Shown in pieces: positions 7,009 to 15,535 of a stretch of 32,797 bases of DNA; the first letter of the stretch is position 1; every line of letters begins with the position of its first letter. Both the position numbers and the translations under genes were made by a program. Source of the DNA: Selenomonadaceae bacterium (GTDB taxonomy: Bacteria; Bacillota; Negativicutes; Selenomonadales; Selenomonadaceae). Location: positions 1-32,797 of the forward strand of contig JAFUZV010000040.1 in NCBI GenBank assembly GCA_017476425.1, written 5' to 3'. The notes under the pieces were generated by a model. It did no database searches, had not been told where the DNA came from, and saw nothing but the letters and a program-made list of their open reading frames with translations.

Positions 7009-9114
7009 ATGAAAAAATTTTTTTACAATAGAATTTTAATGATCGCAATTCTGATCGGTTTAATAGCCTCTTTAGTGATCGCTTGGCAGCGTCACGAAGT
7101 CGAAATTAAGAATCAACAAATTGATATTGCGGTTGATTATGAAAGTCTTTGGAATATTGCCGAACGTGACGGCTTGAATTTTTCTGACGTATTAATTAAC
7201 GCTAAAGAGGCAGGAATAACTTCACTTGCGATTTATGAAACGACTTATGAAAAATTAACTCGACGCGGTAAAGTTATTGCGATCGCCGGATCAGAGATCG
7301 TCGGCAATTATTACAATGGATCGCTTGCTAATGATAATTGGCGGCAGCTTGTAGCTGACGGAGCGATCGACGCAAATAAAGTTTATATCATAGGTCACGA
7401 TCTGGCGGCTTACGTTGAGACTAAAGATGATCTGATTCGCCGGATCGGTGCTGATCGTGTCAACATTATTAATGTTGGTGATAGTGAAGTTTTGGAAGTC
7501 AAGGCGCAATATTCACCGTTTATGACGATGAAGATCGGCTTTTTGACTGAAGAACTTGAGACGGCAAAAAATTTCGGCTTTACGATTTTAGCTCGTCCGT
7601 CAAATTATATGAATTGTTCTGCTGAAGATATTCACGCTGTATTTAATCGTCTTGACGGTTATCCGATCTCTGAAATGGTTTTTGACGGTCCGGAAGTGCT
7701 CGGCGCAACGAAAGAAATTAAAACGACGATCGAAGAAATTGGCAGAAGAAATATAATTTTCGGCTTGATTGAAGATCCGACGCAATTACAATTCTATAAG
7801 CAAACCGGAATGGATCAACTTGCAAAAGGTTTAGGCTATGATCGTGTTGCTCGTTTATATGCAATTCCGAAAGATGAACAGCCGAAATTACAAATGAATG
7901 TTGCTGTTAATCGTTGGTCGTCAACTGATCACGAAAGAAATATCAGAATTAATTTGCTGCGAATTTATGAAAAGCCTTTGCAAGGTATGACGCTTTACGA
8001 AACGAATATGAAATATTTTCGCAACACAACTGAACTTTTGAAGGCAAAAGGTTTTACATTAGGAAAAGCCTCAACATTTGAAGATTATTATCCGTCAGTA
8101 ATGTTAAGAGCGTTGGTAATGATCGGAACAGCGGCGGCGATCATTTTATATTTATCGTTGATCTCAAAATGGTTAAATGCAAATTTCAAAATTCAGTTGA
8201 TAAGTTTCGGAGTGCTTGCCTTGTTGATGGCAATACCGGTTTTAATGGGTGCAGGAAATAAAGTCAGATTGATCGCTGCGCTTGCAAGTGCAAATTTATT
8301 TCCGGTGCTTGCAGTGATCTGGCAACTAGATCGAATCAGATTTATTAAATTAAGAGAACATTTAAAACTTCGTAAGATCAAAGACAGTGAACGCCCAATG
8401 ATGATCAAAGAGCCGACACCATTAAGACAAATAATTTTGATGGCAGTGATCGCACTGATAATAACCGGCTTAATGTCAATGGCAGGCGCAGCATATTTAT
8501 CCGGTGCATTGTCTGACGTTGAATACTTTTTAGAAATTCAAATCTTTCGTGGTATAAAATTAACATTCGTATTGCCATTGATTTTAGTTTCGATCGCTTT
8601 CCTGCAACGTTTCAATGTTATCGACGAATCAACAAATTTAAAAAATATCGACGTAGTTTCACAGATCAAAAAAATTTTAGATATGCCGATCAAAGTCAAA
8701 ACATTTATCATATTTTTGATCGCCGCTTTAGCTTTCGTTGTATTGATCGCAAGAAGTGGACATACTGCAGGAATGCCGGTATCGAATGCTGAAATTCAAT
8801 TCAGATCATTTTTAGAAAATTTATTTTATGCACGTCCACGATCGAAAGAATTATTGATCGGTCACCCGGCGTTTATGCTTGCAATTATGGCTTATTTTAA
8901 ACGTTGGAAAATGATGATCTTTTTCGGTTTAGTTGTCGTTGCAACTCTCGGTCAATCGTCAATGGTTGAAACTTTTGCACATATGCGAACACCGATCTTT
9001 ATGTCATTTATGCGCGGCGTTGATGGTCTCTTAGTTGGTTCATTACTCGGTATCATTTCAATGATCGCTATTCATTTTTATTCAAAGTGGAATAACAAAA
9101 TTTCTAATTCTTAA
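7009..9114 (+). CDS. DUF5693 family multi-pass membrane protein
   Basis: The 701-residue protein has one N-terminal membrane segment (about residues 8-26), a large external domain to about residue 365, and roughly eight hydrophobic segments in the C-terminal half. The domain starts with YESLWNIAERDGLNFSDVLINAKEAGITSLAIYETTYEKL, typical of DUF5693. This family is regularly found just upstream of csaB in Firmicutes, as here, so a role in surface polysaccharide assembly or export is suspected but not shown. The ribosome binding site is AAGGAAATT. The last codons (ISNS and stop) fall inside an ATTCTTAATTCT repeat tract, so the original C-terminus may have been replaced by repeat DNA. Confidence 0.75.
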   Translation: MKKFFYNRILMIAILIGLIASLVIAWQRHEVEIKNQQIDIAVDYESLWNIAERDGLNFSDVLINAKEAGITSLAIYETTYEKLTRRGKVIAIAGSEIVGNYYNGSLANDNWRQLVADGAIDANKVYIIGHDLAAYVETKDDLIRRIGADRVNIINVGDSEVLEVKAQYSPFMTMKIGFLTEELETAKNFGFTILARPSNYMNCSAEDIHAVFNRLDGYPISEMVFDGPEVLGATKEIKTTIEEIGRRNIIFGLIEDPTQLQFYKQTGMDQLAKGLGYDRVARLYAIPKDEQPKLQMNVAVNRWSSTDHERNIRINLLRIYEKPLQGMTLYETNMKYFRNTTELLKAKGFTLGKASTFEDYYPSVMLRALVMIGTAAAIILYLSLISKWLNANFKIQLISFGVLALLMAIPVLMGAGNKVRLIAALASANLFPVLAVIWQLDRIRFIKLREHLKLRKIKDSERPMMIKEPTPLRQIILMAVIALIITGLMSMAGAAYLSGALSDVEYFLEIQIFRGIKLTFVLPLILVSIAFLQRFNVIDESTNLKNIDVVSQIKKILDMPIKVKTFIIFLIAALAFVVLIARSGHTAGMPVSNAEIQFRSFLENLFYARPRSKELLIGHPAFMLAIMAYFKRWKMMIFFGLVVVATLGQSSMVETFAHMRTPIFMSFMRGVDGLLVGSLLGIISMIAIHFYSKWNNKISNS

Positions 9115-9144
9115 TTCTTAATTCTGCATTCTACATTCTAAATT
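9101..9144. repeat. Dispersed ATTCTTAATTCTGCATTCT-type repeat
   Basis: A run of near-octamer units (TTCTAATTC, TTAATTCT, GCATTCTAC, ATTCT) covers the end of the DUF5693 gene and the gap to csaB. The same family recurs near 193-207, 16521-16555, 19255-19290, 22322-22389 and 26904-26925. Confidence 0.75.
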
Positions 9145-9172
9145 AATAATAACTGTGAGGATTGTTAAATTT

Positions 9173-10276
9173 ATGAAAATCGTGATTTCAGGATATTACG
9201 GCTCAAAAAATGCCGGCGATGAAGCAATGCTTGATGCTATGCTTGAAGTTTTGCACGAAATTGATCCGAATATTTCTATCACGGTGATTTCTGTTAATCC
9301 GGAGAATACTCGTAAACGTCATAATGTTGAGGCGATCGCTTGGCTTGATATTTTTTCGATCGTCAGAAAAATTTTCTCTGCCGATCTTTTGATTAGCGGC
9401 GGCGGATCACTTCTGCAGAATGTTACCAGCCGTCGAAGTTTATATTATTATCTCGGAATAATTTTTCTTGCTGAATTTTTTTGTAAGCCTGTTATGCTTT
9501 ATGCTCAAGGTATCGGTCCGATCTGCGGAAATTTTGCAAAGCGTTTAACAAATTTGATCGTCAATCGTGTTAAATTGATCACTGTTCGAGATCACGGATC
9601 ACTTGAAGAGTTGAGACAATTAAAAATCACTCGTCCGAAAATTTTTTGTACGGCTGATCCTGTGCTTGCTATCAAGGCTACAACTCTTGATGTTGGTCGA
9701 AAAATTTTGCATAATTACAACGAAGATCAATTTATTGACGATGAGCAAACGCCATTGATCGGGCTTGCTGTTCGACGTTGGCACGGTTTCGATCATTTTC
9801 AAAATGAACTTGCAAAAGCGATCGATCAGATCGTTGAAAAATTCAATGCAAGAATTATTTTTTTGCCGATGCAAGCCTCTGAAGATGTCAAAGCCGCTAA
9901 AGCTGTCGCCGAAATTACAAATGTTGATTGCACGATTCTCAACGATGAATATATTACTTCTGATCTTCTTTCGCTTGTCGGTTGTATGGATATTTTGATA
10001 AGCATTAGACTTCACGCTTTGATTTTTGCCGGCGTGATGAATGTTCCAATGATCGGAATTTCTTACGATCCGAAGATCGATCGCTTTCTTGATTCGATCG
10101 GTGAAAATCCGATCGGTGATCTTGAAAATATTACTGCTGAAAAAATTTTTAAAGCCGTTGAAAAAATTTTGCAAAATAAAAATTCCAAGTCACGAGACTC
10201 GGAACTTTTAAAAAATCTTCACGATAAGGCTCGGCTTAATGCGGAGCTTGCAATCGATCTGATTCGCAGATCATAA
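9173..10276 (+). CDS. csaB: CsaB-type polysaccharide pyruvyl transferase
   Basis: The product (367 residues from ATG 9173) is a pyruvyl transferase-fold enzyme like CsaB, which adds ketal pyruvate to cell-wall polysaccharide so that SLH-domain surface proteins can bind. The N-terminus MKIVISGYYGSKNAGDEAML, the LISGGGSLLQNVTS loop, LYAQGIGPICG and the C-terminal SIRLHALIFAGVMNVPMIGISYDPKI are hallmark segments. An in-frame GTG at 9155 is disfavoured because the GTGAGGA site starts there, so ATG 9173 is used. It lies just downstream of DUF5693 and ends before a terminator, closing the long secA-csaB transcription unit. Confidence 0.9.
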   Translation: MKIVISGYYGSKNAGDEAMLDAMLEVLHEIDPNISITVISVNPENTRKRHNVEAIAWLDIFSIVRKIFSADLLISGGGSLLQNVTSRRSLYYYLGIIFLAEFFCKPVMLYAQGIGPICGNFAKRLTNLIVNRVKLITVRDHGSLEELRQLKITRPKIFCTADPVLAIKATTLDVGRKILHNYNEDQFIDDEQTPLIGLAVRRWHGFDHFQNELAKAIDQIVEKFNARIIFLPMQASEDVKAAKAVAEITNVDCTILNDEYITSDLLSLVGCMDILISIRLHALIFAGVMNVPMIGISYDPKIDRFLDSIGENPIGDLENITAEKIFKAVEKILQNKNSKSRDSELLKNLHDKARLNAELAIDLIRRS

Positions 10277-10285
10277 TTTAATCTT

Positions 10286-10309
10286 GCCGTTGATGTTGAC
10301 GGCTTTTTT
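10286..10309 (+). terminator. Terminator after csaB
   Basis: GCCGTT pairs with GACGGC (one G-U pair) around GATGTT, followed by a run of six or seven T residues. Confidence 0.8.
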
Positions 10310-10357
10310 ATTGCAAAAAATTTTTTTAATAAATCTCATTTAATTTGATCGAAAATA

Positions 10358-10386
10358 TTTACTATTCGTTTGATAACGTTTATAAT
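10358..10386 (+). promoter_or_regulatory. Promoter of the aldo/keto reductase gene
   Basis: TTTACT (10358-10363), a 17-bp spacer and TATAAT (10381-10386). The gene has a GAGGAGC site before ATG 10427. Confidence 0.65.
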
Positions 10387-10426
10387 TTTCGTATGGAAAA
10401 AATATTTTTGTGAGAGGAGCATTTTA

Positions 10427-11461
10427 ATGAATTACGTTAAACTTGGCAACTCAGATTTAAAAGTTTCTCGAATTTGTCTCGGCTGTATGGGTTTTGGTGA
10501 GGCAAATTCTGGGCAACATACCTGGACACTTAATGAAGAAGATAGCCGTGAAGTTATCAAACACGCAATCGATCTCGGAATTAATTTTTTCGATACAGCG
10601 ATTGTCTATTCAAACGGAACTAGTGAACAATTTGTTGGTCGTGCCTTGAAAGATTTTGCAAAGCGTGATGAAGTCGTTGTTGCTACAAAATTTTTGCCGA
10701 GAACTCAAGAAGAGATTGATAACGGCGTAACCGGTCAACAACACATTGCAACGATGATCGACAAGAGTTTAAAGAATCTCGGAATGGATTATGTCGATCT
10801 TTATATTTATCATATGTGGGATTATCAAACGCCTATTTATGATGTCCTTGAAGGACTTAACAACGCTGTCAAAGCCGGCAAAGTTCGTGAGATCGGAATT
10901 GCAAATTGTTACGCTTGGCAACTTGCTAAGGCTAATGCACTTGCTGATCGTGAAGGCTTTAAAAAATTTGTTTCCGTTCAAAATCATTATAATTTGATCT
11001 TCCGTGAAGAAGAACACGAAATGGTTCAATTCTGCGCTGAAGATAATATTGCAATGACACCTTACAGTGCACTTGCAAGCGGTCGTTTGTCTCGTCGTCT
11101 CGGTGAAACTACAAAACGTCTTCAAGAAGATACTTATGCAAAGGGTAAATATGATAATTCAGCGTCGCAAGATCAAATGATTATTAATCGTGTTACTGCA
11201 CTTGCTGACAAGTATAAAGTTTCTATGACTGAAATTGCGATCGCTTGGCTCTTGACAAAAGTTACTGCTCCGGTTGTCGGTGCAACTAAAGTTAGTCACG
11301 TTGAAGCACCTGTTAAGGCGGTTGATTTTAAACTTACACCGGAAGATATAAGTTTTCTTGAAAAATATTATGTTCCTCATAGACTTGTTGGAGTTATGGC
11401 GCAGAATAAACCGGGCTCTGATAAAAAATCTCAAGTATGGATGCAAAACGCTCCGAAATAA
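10427..11461 (+). CDS. Aldo/keto reductase
   Basis: The 344-residue TIM-barrel oxidoreductase has the complete AKR catalytic tetrad: Asp56 and Tyr61 in NFFDTAIVYSNGTSE, Lys88 in VVATKF and His129 in YIYHMWD. The NADP-binding C-terminal region is recognisable in SMTEIAIAWLLTKVTAPVVGATK. The overall pattern (LGNSDLKVSRICLGCMGFG) resembles the YajO/Tas-like subgroup, whose substrates are sugars or small aldehydes. The natural substrate cannot be told from the sequence. The start at ATG 10427 is set by GAGGAGC six bases upstream. The gene stands alone between its own promoter and a terminator. Confidence 0.92.
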   Translation: MNYVKLGNSDLKVSRICLGCMGFGEANSGQHTWTLNEEDSREVIKHAIDLGINFFDTAIVYSNGTSEQFVGRALKDFAKRDEVVVATKFLPRTQEEIDNGVTGQQHIATMIDKSLKNLGMDYVDLYIYHMWDYQTPIYDVLEGLNNAVKAGKVREIGIANCYAWQLAKANALADREGFKKFVSVQNHYNLIFREEEHEMVQFCAEDNIAMTPYSALASGRLSRRLGETTKRLQEDTYAKGKYDNSASQDQMIINRVTALADKYKVSMTEIAIAWLLTKVTAPVVGATKVSHVEAPVKAVDFKLTPEDISFLEKYYVPHRLVGVMAQNKPGSDKKSQVWMQNAPK

Positions 11462-11483
11462 ATTTTGAAGAATTTAATTTTAT

Positions 11484-11520
11484 GCCTTTCGTGATTTAAA
11501 TTGCGAGAGGCTTAATTTTT
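11484..11520 (+). terminator. Terminator after the aldo/keto reductase gene
   Basis: GCCTTTCG (11484-11491) pairs with CGAGAGGC (11504-11511) with one G-U pair, followed by a T-rich tail. Confidence 0.8.
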
Positions 11521-11541
11521 TTGATCAGTATAGATAAATCT

Positions 11542-11570
11542 TTGCAAGGAAAAATTATTTGTTATATAAT
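11542..11570 (+). promoter_or_regulatory. Promoter of the hisC-hisB transcription unit
   Basis: TTGCAA (11542-11547), a 17-bp spacer and TATAAT (11565-11570), with the hisC start 35 bases further on. Confidence 0.65.
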
Positions 11571-11604
11571 AGGAAAAATTTTTTTTATTTTGGAGGAAAT
11601 TATT

Positions 11605-12681
11605 TTGAAATATCGCAAGGATTTAGAAAATATGCCTTCGTATGATGGCGTTGAAAAAGATTATAGAATTAAAGTCAATGCTAACGAATGCAATTTAAAT
11701 TTACCGCCGATCGTTGAAGAACGTGTAATGAGTCGACTCTCAAGAATTGCATTTAATCGTTATCCTAATTATGAATATGATTCATTGCGTGAACAGATCG
11801 CAGAAAATTTTTCAGTCGACAAGGAACAAATTTTAATCGGCGGCGGCTCCAGTGAAATAATCGAAAAAATTTTTTATTCATTCGGCGGCTCCAGGTTTAA
11901 TAAAATTGTTTATCCGCAGCCGTCGTTTTCTATGTATAAAATTTACGCTAAATCCGCTGAAGGTGTTCCGGTGCAATTCGATCTTGATGATGATTATAAT
12001 TTAAACGTTGACAAATATATTTCACTCGTCAAGAGTAAAAAAGCCTCATTAGCCGTTGTTTGTAATCCTAACAATCCAACCGGCAATGTTTTAACTGTCG
12101 AAGAGATCGAAGAGATCGCAAAATCGATCAGCGATATTGATTGTGCTTTTCTTGTTGATGAGGCTTATATTGAATTTTATGGTAAATCGTCAGTCGATCT
12201 TGTAAAAAAATATCCTAATATGATCGTTGCAAGGACTTTTTCAAAGGCTTATGGACTTGCCGGTGCCAGAGTTGGTTATATGATCGCTAATCGTGAAGTT
12301 ACGAAGATGATCGAAAAATCTTTTATGCCTTATCATATGAATACTTTATCACTTGCAACGGCTGATATTGTTTATCAAATGCGTGATGAATTTCAATCAA
12401 GAATTGATATGATGATCTCTGAACGTGATAGAATGTCCGAACAATTAAAAAATCTGCCTCAATTAAAAATTTTTCCGTCAGCAACTAATTTTTTGCTGAT
12501 TCGTTACGCTAAAGCAATTCAACTTAATGAATGGCTTGAGTCACTTGATATAGGCGTGAGAAGTTTCGGCTCTAATCCATATCTTGAAAATTGCTTAAGA
12601 ATTTCAATGGGTACGCCTGAAGAAAATGACGAAGTTTTCAAAGTCATTAAGAAATTTCACGACGAACATTTTTCAAATTAA
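11605..12681 (+). CDS. hisC: Histidinol-phosphate aminotransferase
   Basis: HisC moves an amino group from glutamate to imidazole acetol phosphate in histidine synthesis. The 358-residue product starts at TTG 11605, eight bases after GGAGG (11592-11596). Class I/II aminotransferase features include VCNPNNPTGN, FLVDEAYIEF, the PLP lysine Lys214 in TFSKAYGLAGARVGY, and the C-terminal arginine segment NCLRISMGTPEEN. The N-terminus IKVNANECNLNLPP is typical of HisC. It heads an operon that also holds hisB. The other his genes are not in this window, so the pathway is split in this genome. Confidence 0.92.
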   Translation: MKYRKDLENMPSYDGVEKDYRIKVNANECNLNLPPIVEERVMSRLSRIAFNRYPNYEYDSLREQIAENFSVDKEQILIGGGSSEIIEKIFYSFGGSRFNKIVYPQPSFSMYKIYAKSAEGVPVQFDLDDDYNLNVDKYISLVKSKKASLAVVCNPNNPTGNVLTVEEIEEIAKSISDIDCAFLVDEAYIEFYGKSSVDLVKKYPNMIVARTFSKAYGLAGARVGYMIANREVTKMIEKSFMPYHMNTLSLATADIVYQMRDEFQSRIDMMISERDRMSEQLKNLPQLKIFPSATNFLLIRYAKAIQLNEWLESLDIGVRSFGSNPYLENCLRISMGTPEENDEVFKVIKKFHDEHFSN

Positions 12682-12702
12682 TATTTAAATGGTGAATTAA
12701 CA

Positions 12703-13569
12703 ATGCCTGTAATGAGTTTATTAAAAAATTTATTGTTTACTGAGAATGAAGCGAAAGTGTATTTATCACTTCTAAAAAATTCTCCGGCAACAAGTTATGC
12801 TATTGCTAAAAATGCTGACGTTCCGAGATCAAAGATTTATGAAGTGCTTGACAATATGATCAAACGTGGCGATGTGTTAGTAAGTCCGGGCAATCCTCAA
12901 TTTTATCGTGCTTTATCACCGAAATCGTTAATTGCATCACGTAAAGAACAAGCTGAAAGAAATTTTGTTGCGGCTGAGGAAATTTTAGGAAAACTTACTC
13001 CCAACGAAAATGACAATTACGATATTTGGAATATTACCGGGCGTGATTCGATCATTCAGAAGATCAAAGAATGCATTAACGCAGCAAATAAGCGAATACT
13101 ATTAGAAATTTGGACTGAAGATTTTAAAGAAGTTGAAGACGAATTAAAAAACGCCTCAATGCGAGGTGTTGATATAGTAATTGTTTCTTACGGTGAGATC
13201 ACGGCGAATTTTGCTAAAGTATATTTTCACGATATGAGCGAAAAGATTTTAGAGGAACACGGCGGACGCTGGATTATTTTCAGTGTTGATGATTCTCAGG
13301 TTATAGCCGGAACGGTTGCTTTCAAAGGTAAAGAACGTGTTGCTTGGACAATGCACGCCGGTTTAGTCGTTCCGATAACTGAAATTATCATTCACGATCT
13401 TTATATCATTGAATTACTCAATGCACATAGAGAGACTTTAGAAAAAACTTTTGGAAAAAATTTAGTTAATCTTAGAGAAAAATTTTCAATCTATCCTAAT
13501 TACAAAAAACTTTATAAGATAGAAGGTGAAAATAATGAGGCAAGCACAAATTCAACGAACAACGAATGA
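12703..13569 (+). CDS. TrmB family transcriptional regulator
   Basis: The 288-residue protein has an N-terminal winged helix (about residues 5-75: LLFTENEAKVYLSLLKNSPATSYAIAKNADVPRSKIYEVLDNMIKRG) followed by a C-terminal effector domain (IIQKIKECINAANKRILLEIWTEDF onward) as in TrmB/sugar-sensing regulators. Such proteins are mostly archaeal and bind sugars or other small ligands. It lies 21 nt after hisC, and its last 35 bases overlap the hisB start. It may regulate this operon or a nearby sugar/envelope gene set. The ligand is unknown. Confidence 0.85.
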   Translation: MPVMSLLKNLLFTENEAKVYLSLLKNSPATSYAIAKNADVPRSKIYEVLDNMIKRGDVLVSPGNPQFYRALSPKSLIASRKEQAERNFVAAEEILGKLTPNENDNYDIWNITGRDSIIQKIKECINAANKRILLEIWTEDFKEVEDELKNASMRGVDIVIVSYGEITANFAKVYFHDMSEKILEEHGGRWIIFSVDDSQVIAGTVAFKGKERVAWTMHAGLVVPITEIIIHDLYIIELLNAHRETLEKTFGKNLVNLREKFSIYPNYKKLYKIEGENNEASTNSTNNE

Positions 13570-14122
13570 GACGAATATAAATATTTCGATCAACCTTGAC
13601 GGTGAAGGCGTAACGAATATTAACAGCGGAATAGGATTTTTCGATCATATGTTAAACCTTTTCGCTGTGCACGGACGCTTTGATCTTGACGTTGAATGTG
13701 AAGGTGATATTGAAGTTGACGGTCACCATAGCATTGAAGATATAGGAATTGCACTCGGCACGGCGATCAAAAATGCTTTAGGTGATAAGTGTGGGATCAA
13801 TCGTTATGGAACTTTTTATTTGCCGATGGACGAATCATTAGCATTTGTATCGCTTGATATTAGCGGACGACCTTATTTAGTTTATGACGGCGGCGAAATG
13901 TCACCTATGATCGGCAACTATGATACTGAATTGACTGAAGAATTTCTGCGGGCTTTAGCATTCAACGCAGGGATCACTCTTCACGTAAAAATTATTTATG
14001 GAAAAAATTCTCATCATAAAGTTGAGGCAATTTTTAAGGCACTTGGTCACGCCTTAAGAATCGCCGTTAAAAGTGATCCGAGAATGAAAAATAAAATTCC
14101 ATCAACTAAAGGAGCTTTATAA
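13535..14122 (+). CDS. hisB: Imidazoleglycerol-phosphate dehydratase
   Basis: The product has 195 residues and performs the dehydration step of histidine synthesis. The metal-binding histidine motifs GFFDHML, VDGHHSIEDIGIALG and HHKVEAIFKALGHALR are all present, and the C-terminal KIPSTKGAL is typical. The start is ATG 13535, after AAGGTGA inside the end of the TrmB gene. It is the monofunctional form without a phosphatase domain. The next gene starts two bases after its stop. Confidence 0.95.
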   Translation: MRQAQIQRTTNETNINISINLDGEGVTNINSGIGFFDHMLNLFAVHGRFDLDVECEGDIEVDGHHSIEDIGIALGTAIKNALGDKCGINRYGTFYLPMDESLAFVSLDISGRPYLVYDGGEMSPMIGNYDTELTEEFLRALAFNAGITLHVKIIYGKNSHHKVEAIFKALGHALRIAVKSDPRMKNKIPSTKGAL

Positions 14123-14124
14123 TT

Positions 14125-15531
14125 ATGTCAACAAATGAATCTATAACAAATTCAAATACTCAACAAGAAACGGTTGCAACTCAAGAAGGCAATATCAATC
14201 AACCTCAACAACAGCCTCAAGTGAATATTAATCAAAGTCCGCTTGAGCCTTCGTTAAATCCTCAAGAAGTATTCAAGGTTTATAAATATCCTGTAAGATT
14301 TTTTTATGGTCCCAGCTTGTCACATTTTCCGCAGGAAATTTTAGGAAAGATTTTAACTTATTTTCATGGCAACCCGATAACAAATAGTCCAATTCGTGGA
14401 CAAACTAACATTCCGGGTATAAAACTTGATTTTAATTTCGGCTTGAGAATGGAAATTCCGCCGGGAAAAAAATATCGTGTCAGAATCGGTGATTATGTTA
14501 ATGGCTTACTCCTTTTCGATGAAGAAGTTGAAAATACAACTTTAATATCAGGCGAAAAATTTTTTATTCATTGGAAAGTAATAATTTTTGATGGCTCTCA
14601 AGTTGTGTTTGATTATAATTTTGATCCTCGTGGTCAGCACATTCATTTTCTCTTTCATCTTGCATTAGGCGATAATATAACACTTTTTCCATATATGGAT
14701 GCTTTTCAAAGAGCTCACGGCTGTAAAATTTCCTGTACAATTCCATCTTACCTTCAAGAACTTGCTGCAACTTATTATCCACATATTCCACAAGTTCCAC
14801 AATTAGAATTGCCTTACGATACCTACGCTTCTTATTATATGGCGGCTTGTATAAATATGCCTGTTGGTGCTGTTTGGGATTCTCGTGCAATTCCATTAGT
14901 TGATATCGGAAAAACTATTTTAGGTGATTCTCAAATGGGTGCGGTCAACAGAATTATTTTTAAACCTACTAGACCGCGTCAAATTCAAGAAAAATATGTT
15001 TGCATTGCTGTGCAAGCGTCAACTACAGCAAAAAGTTGGCTTTTTCCAGGCGGCTGGGACATAGTCGTTAATTTTTTGAAACAACAAGGTTATAGGGTAA
15101 TTTGTATAGATAGAGAACGTGAAACTACAAATTATGGTAACACTGTTAAAATGCCTGAAGGTGCAGAAGATTTCACCGGCAATATTCCACTTATGGAGCG
15201 TGCTAATATGCTTGCTTATGCTGATTTCTTTGTCGGACTCAGTAGCGGTCTTTCCTGGATCGCCTGGTCGATGAATATTCCTGTTGTTATGATAAGTGGA
15301 ATTACTGAGAGTTGGTACGAATTTCCGACACCTTATAGAGTAAGTAATAATATGGCTTGTCATGGTTGCTTTAATGATCTTCGTGTTGATCTTGCTCAAT
15401 GTTATAATTGTCAAAGATATGCTAATACTGACAGGCAATTTGAATGTTCTAAAAAAATTCCGCCTCAAAAAGTTTTGGCTACTATTATTAGATTGATTAA
15501 TGATCTGCAAAATAATTTTAATTCGAGGTGA
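14125..15531 (+). CDS. Autotransporter-type heptosyltransferase (Aah/TibC-like)
   Basis: The 468-residue protein resembles the bacterial autotransporter heptosyltransferases, GT9-fold enzymes that move heptose from ADP-heptose onto serines of surface adhesins. Recognised segments are HFLFHLALGDNI in the middle, FFVGLSSGLSWIAWSMNIPVVMISG and the following FPTPYRV. A cysteine cluster follows (Cys412, Cys415, Cys426, Cys429, Cys441) where TibC holds an iron-binding finger. The first 45 residues are a Gln/Asn-rich low-complexity tail not expected in the family. It starts two bases after hisB and its stop overlaps the ribosome binding site of the isomerase gene. The acceptor protein is not in the window. 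The exact sugar is inferred from the family. Confidence 0.75.
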   Translation: MSTNESITNSNTQQETVATQEGNINQPQQQPQVNINQSPLEPSLNPQEVFKVYKYPVRFFYGPSLSHFPQEILGKILTYFHGNPITNSPIRGQTNIPGIKLDFNFGLRMEIPPGKKYRVRIGDYVNGLLLFDEEVENTTLISGEKFFIHWKVIIFDGSQVVFDYNFDPRGQHIHFLFHLALGDNITLFPYMDAFQRAHGCKISCTIPSYLQELAATYYPHIPQVPQLELPYDTYASYYMAACINMPVGAVWDSRAIPLVDIGKTILGDSQMGAVNRIIFKPTRPRQIQEKYVCIAVQASTTAKSWLFPGGWDIVVNFLKQQGYRVICIDRERETTNYGNTVKMPEGAEDFTGNIPLMERANMLAYADFFVGLSSGLSWIAWSMNIPVVMISGITESWYEFPTPYRVSNNMACHGCFNDLRVDLAQCYNCQRYANTDRQFECSKKIPPQKVLATIIRLINDLQNNFNSR

Positions 15532-15535
15532 TTTT

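Noticed and set aside
9620-10174. 184-codon open frame on the minus strand opposite csaB
   Set aside because: The plus strand encodes a clear pyruvyl transferase, and the antisense frame has low-complexity Asn/Phe/Ile composition and no RBS.
15019-15510. 163-codon antisense frame opposite the heptosyltransferase gene
   Set aside because: Ser/Thr/Ile-rich shadow of a well-supported gene, with no family resemblance.
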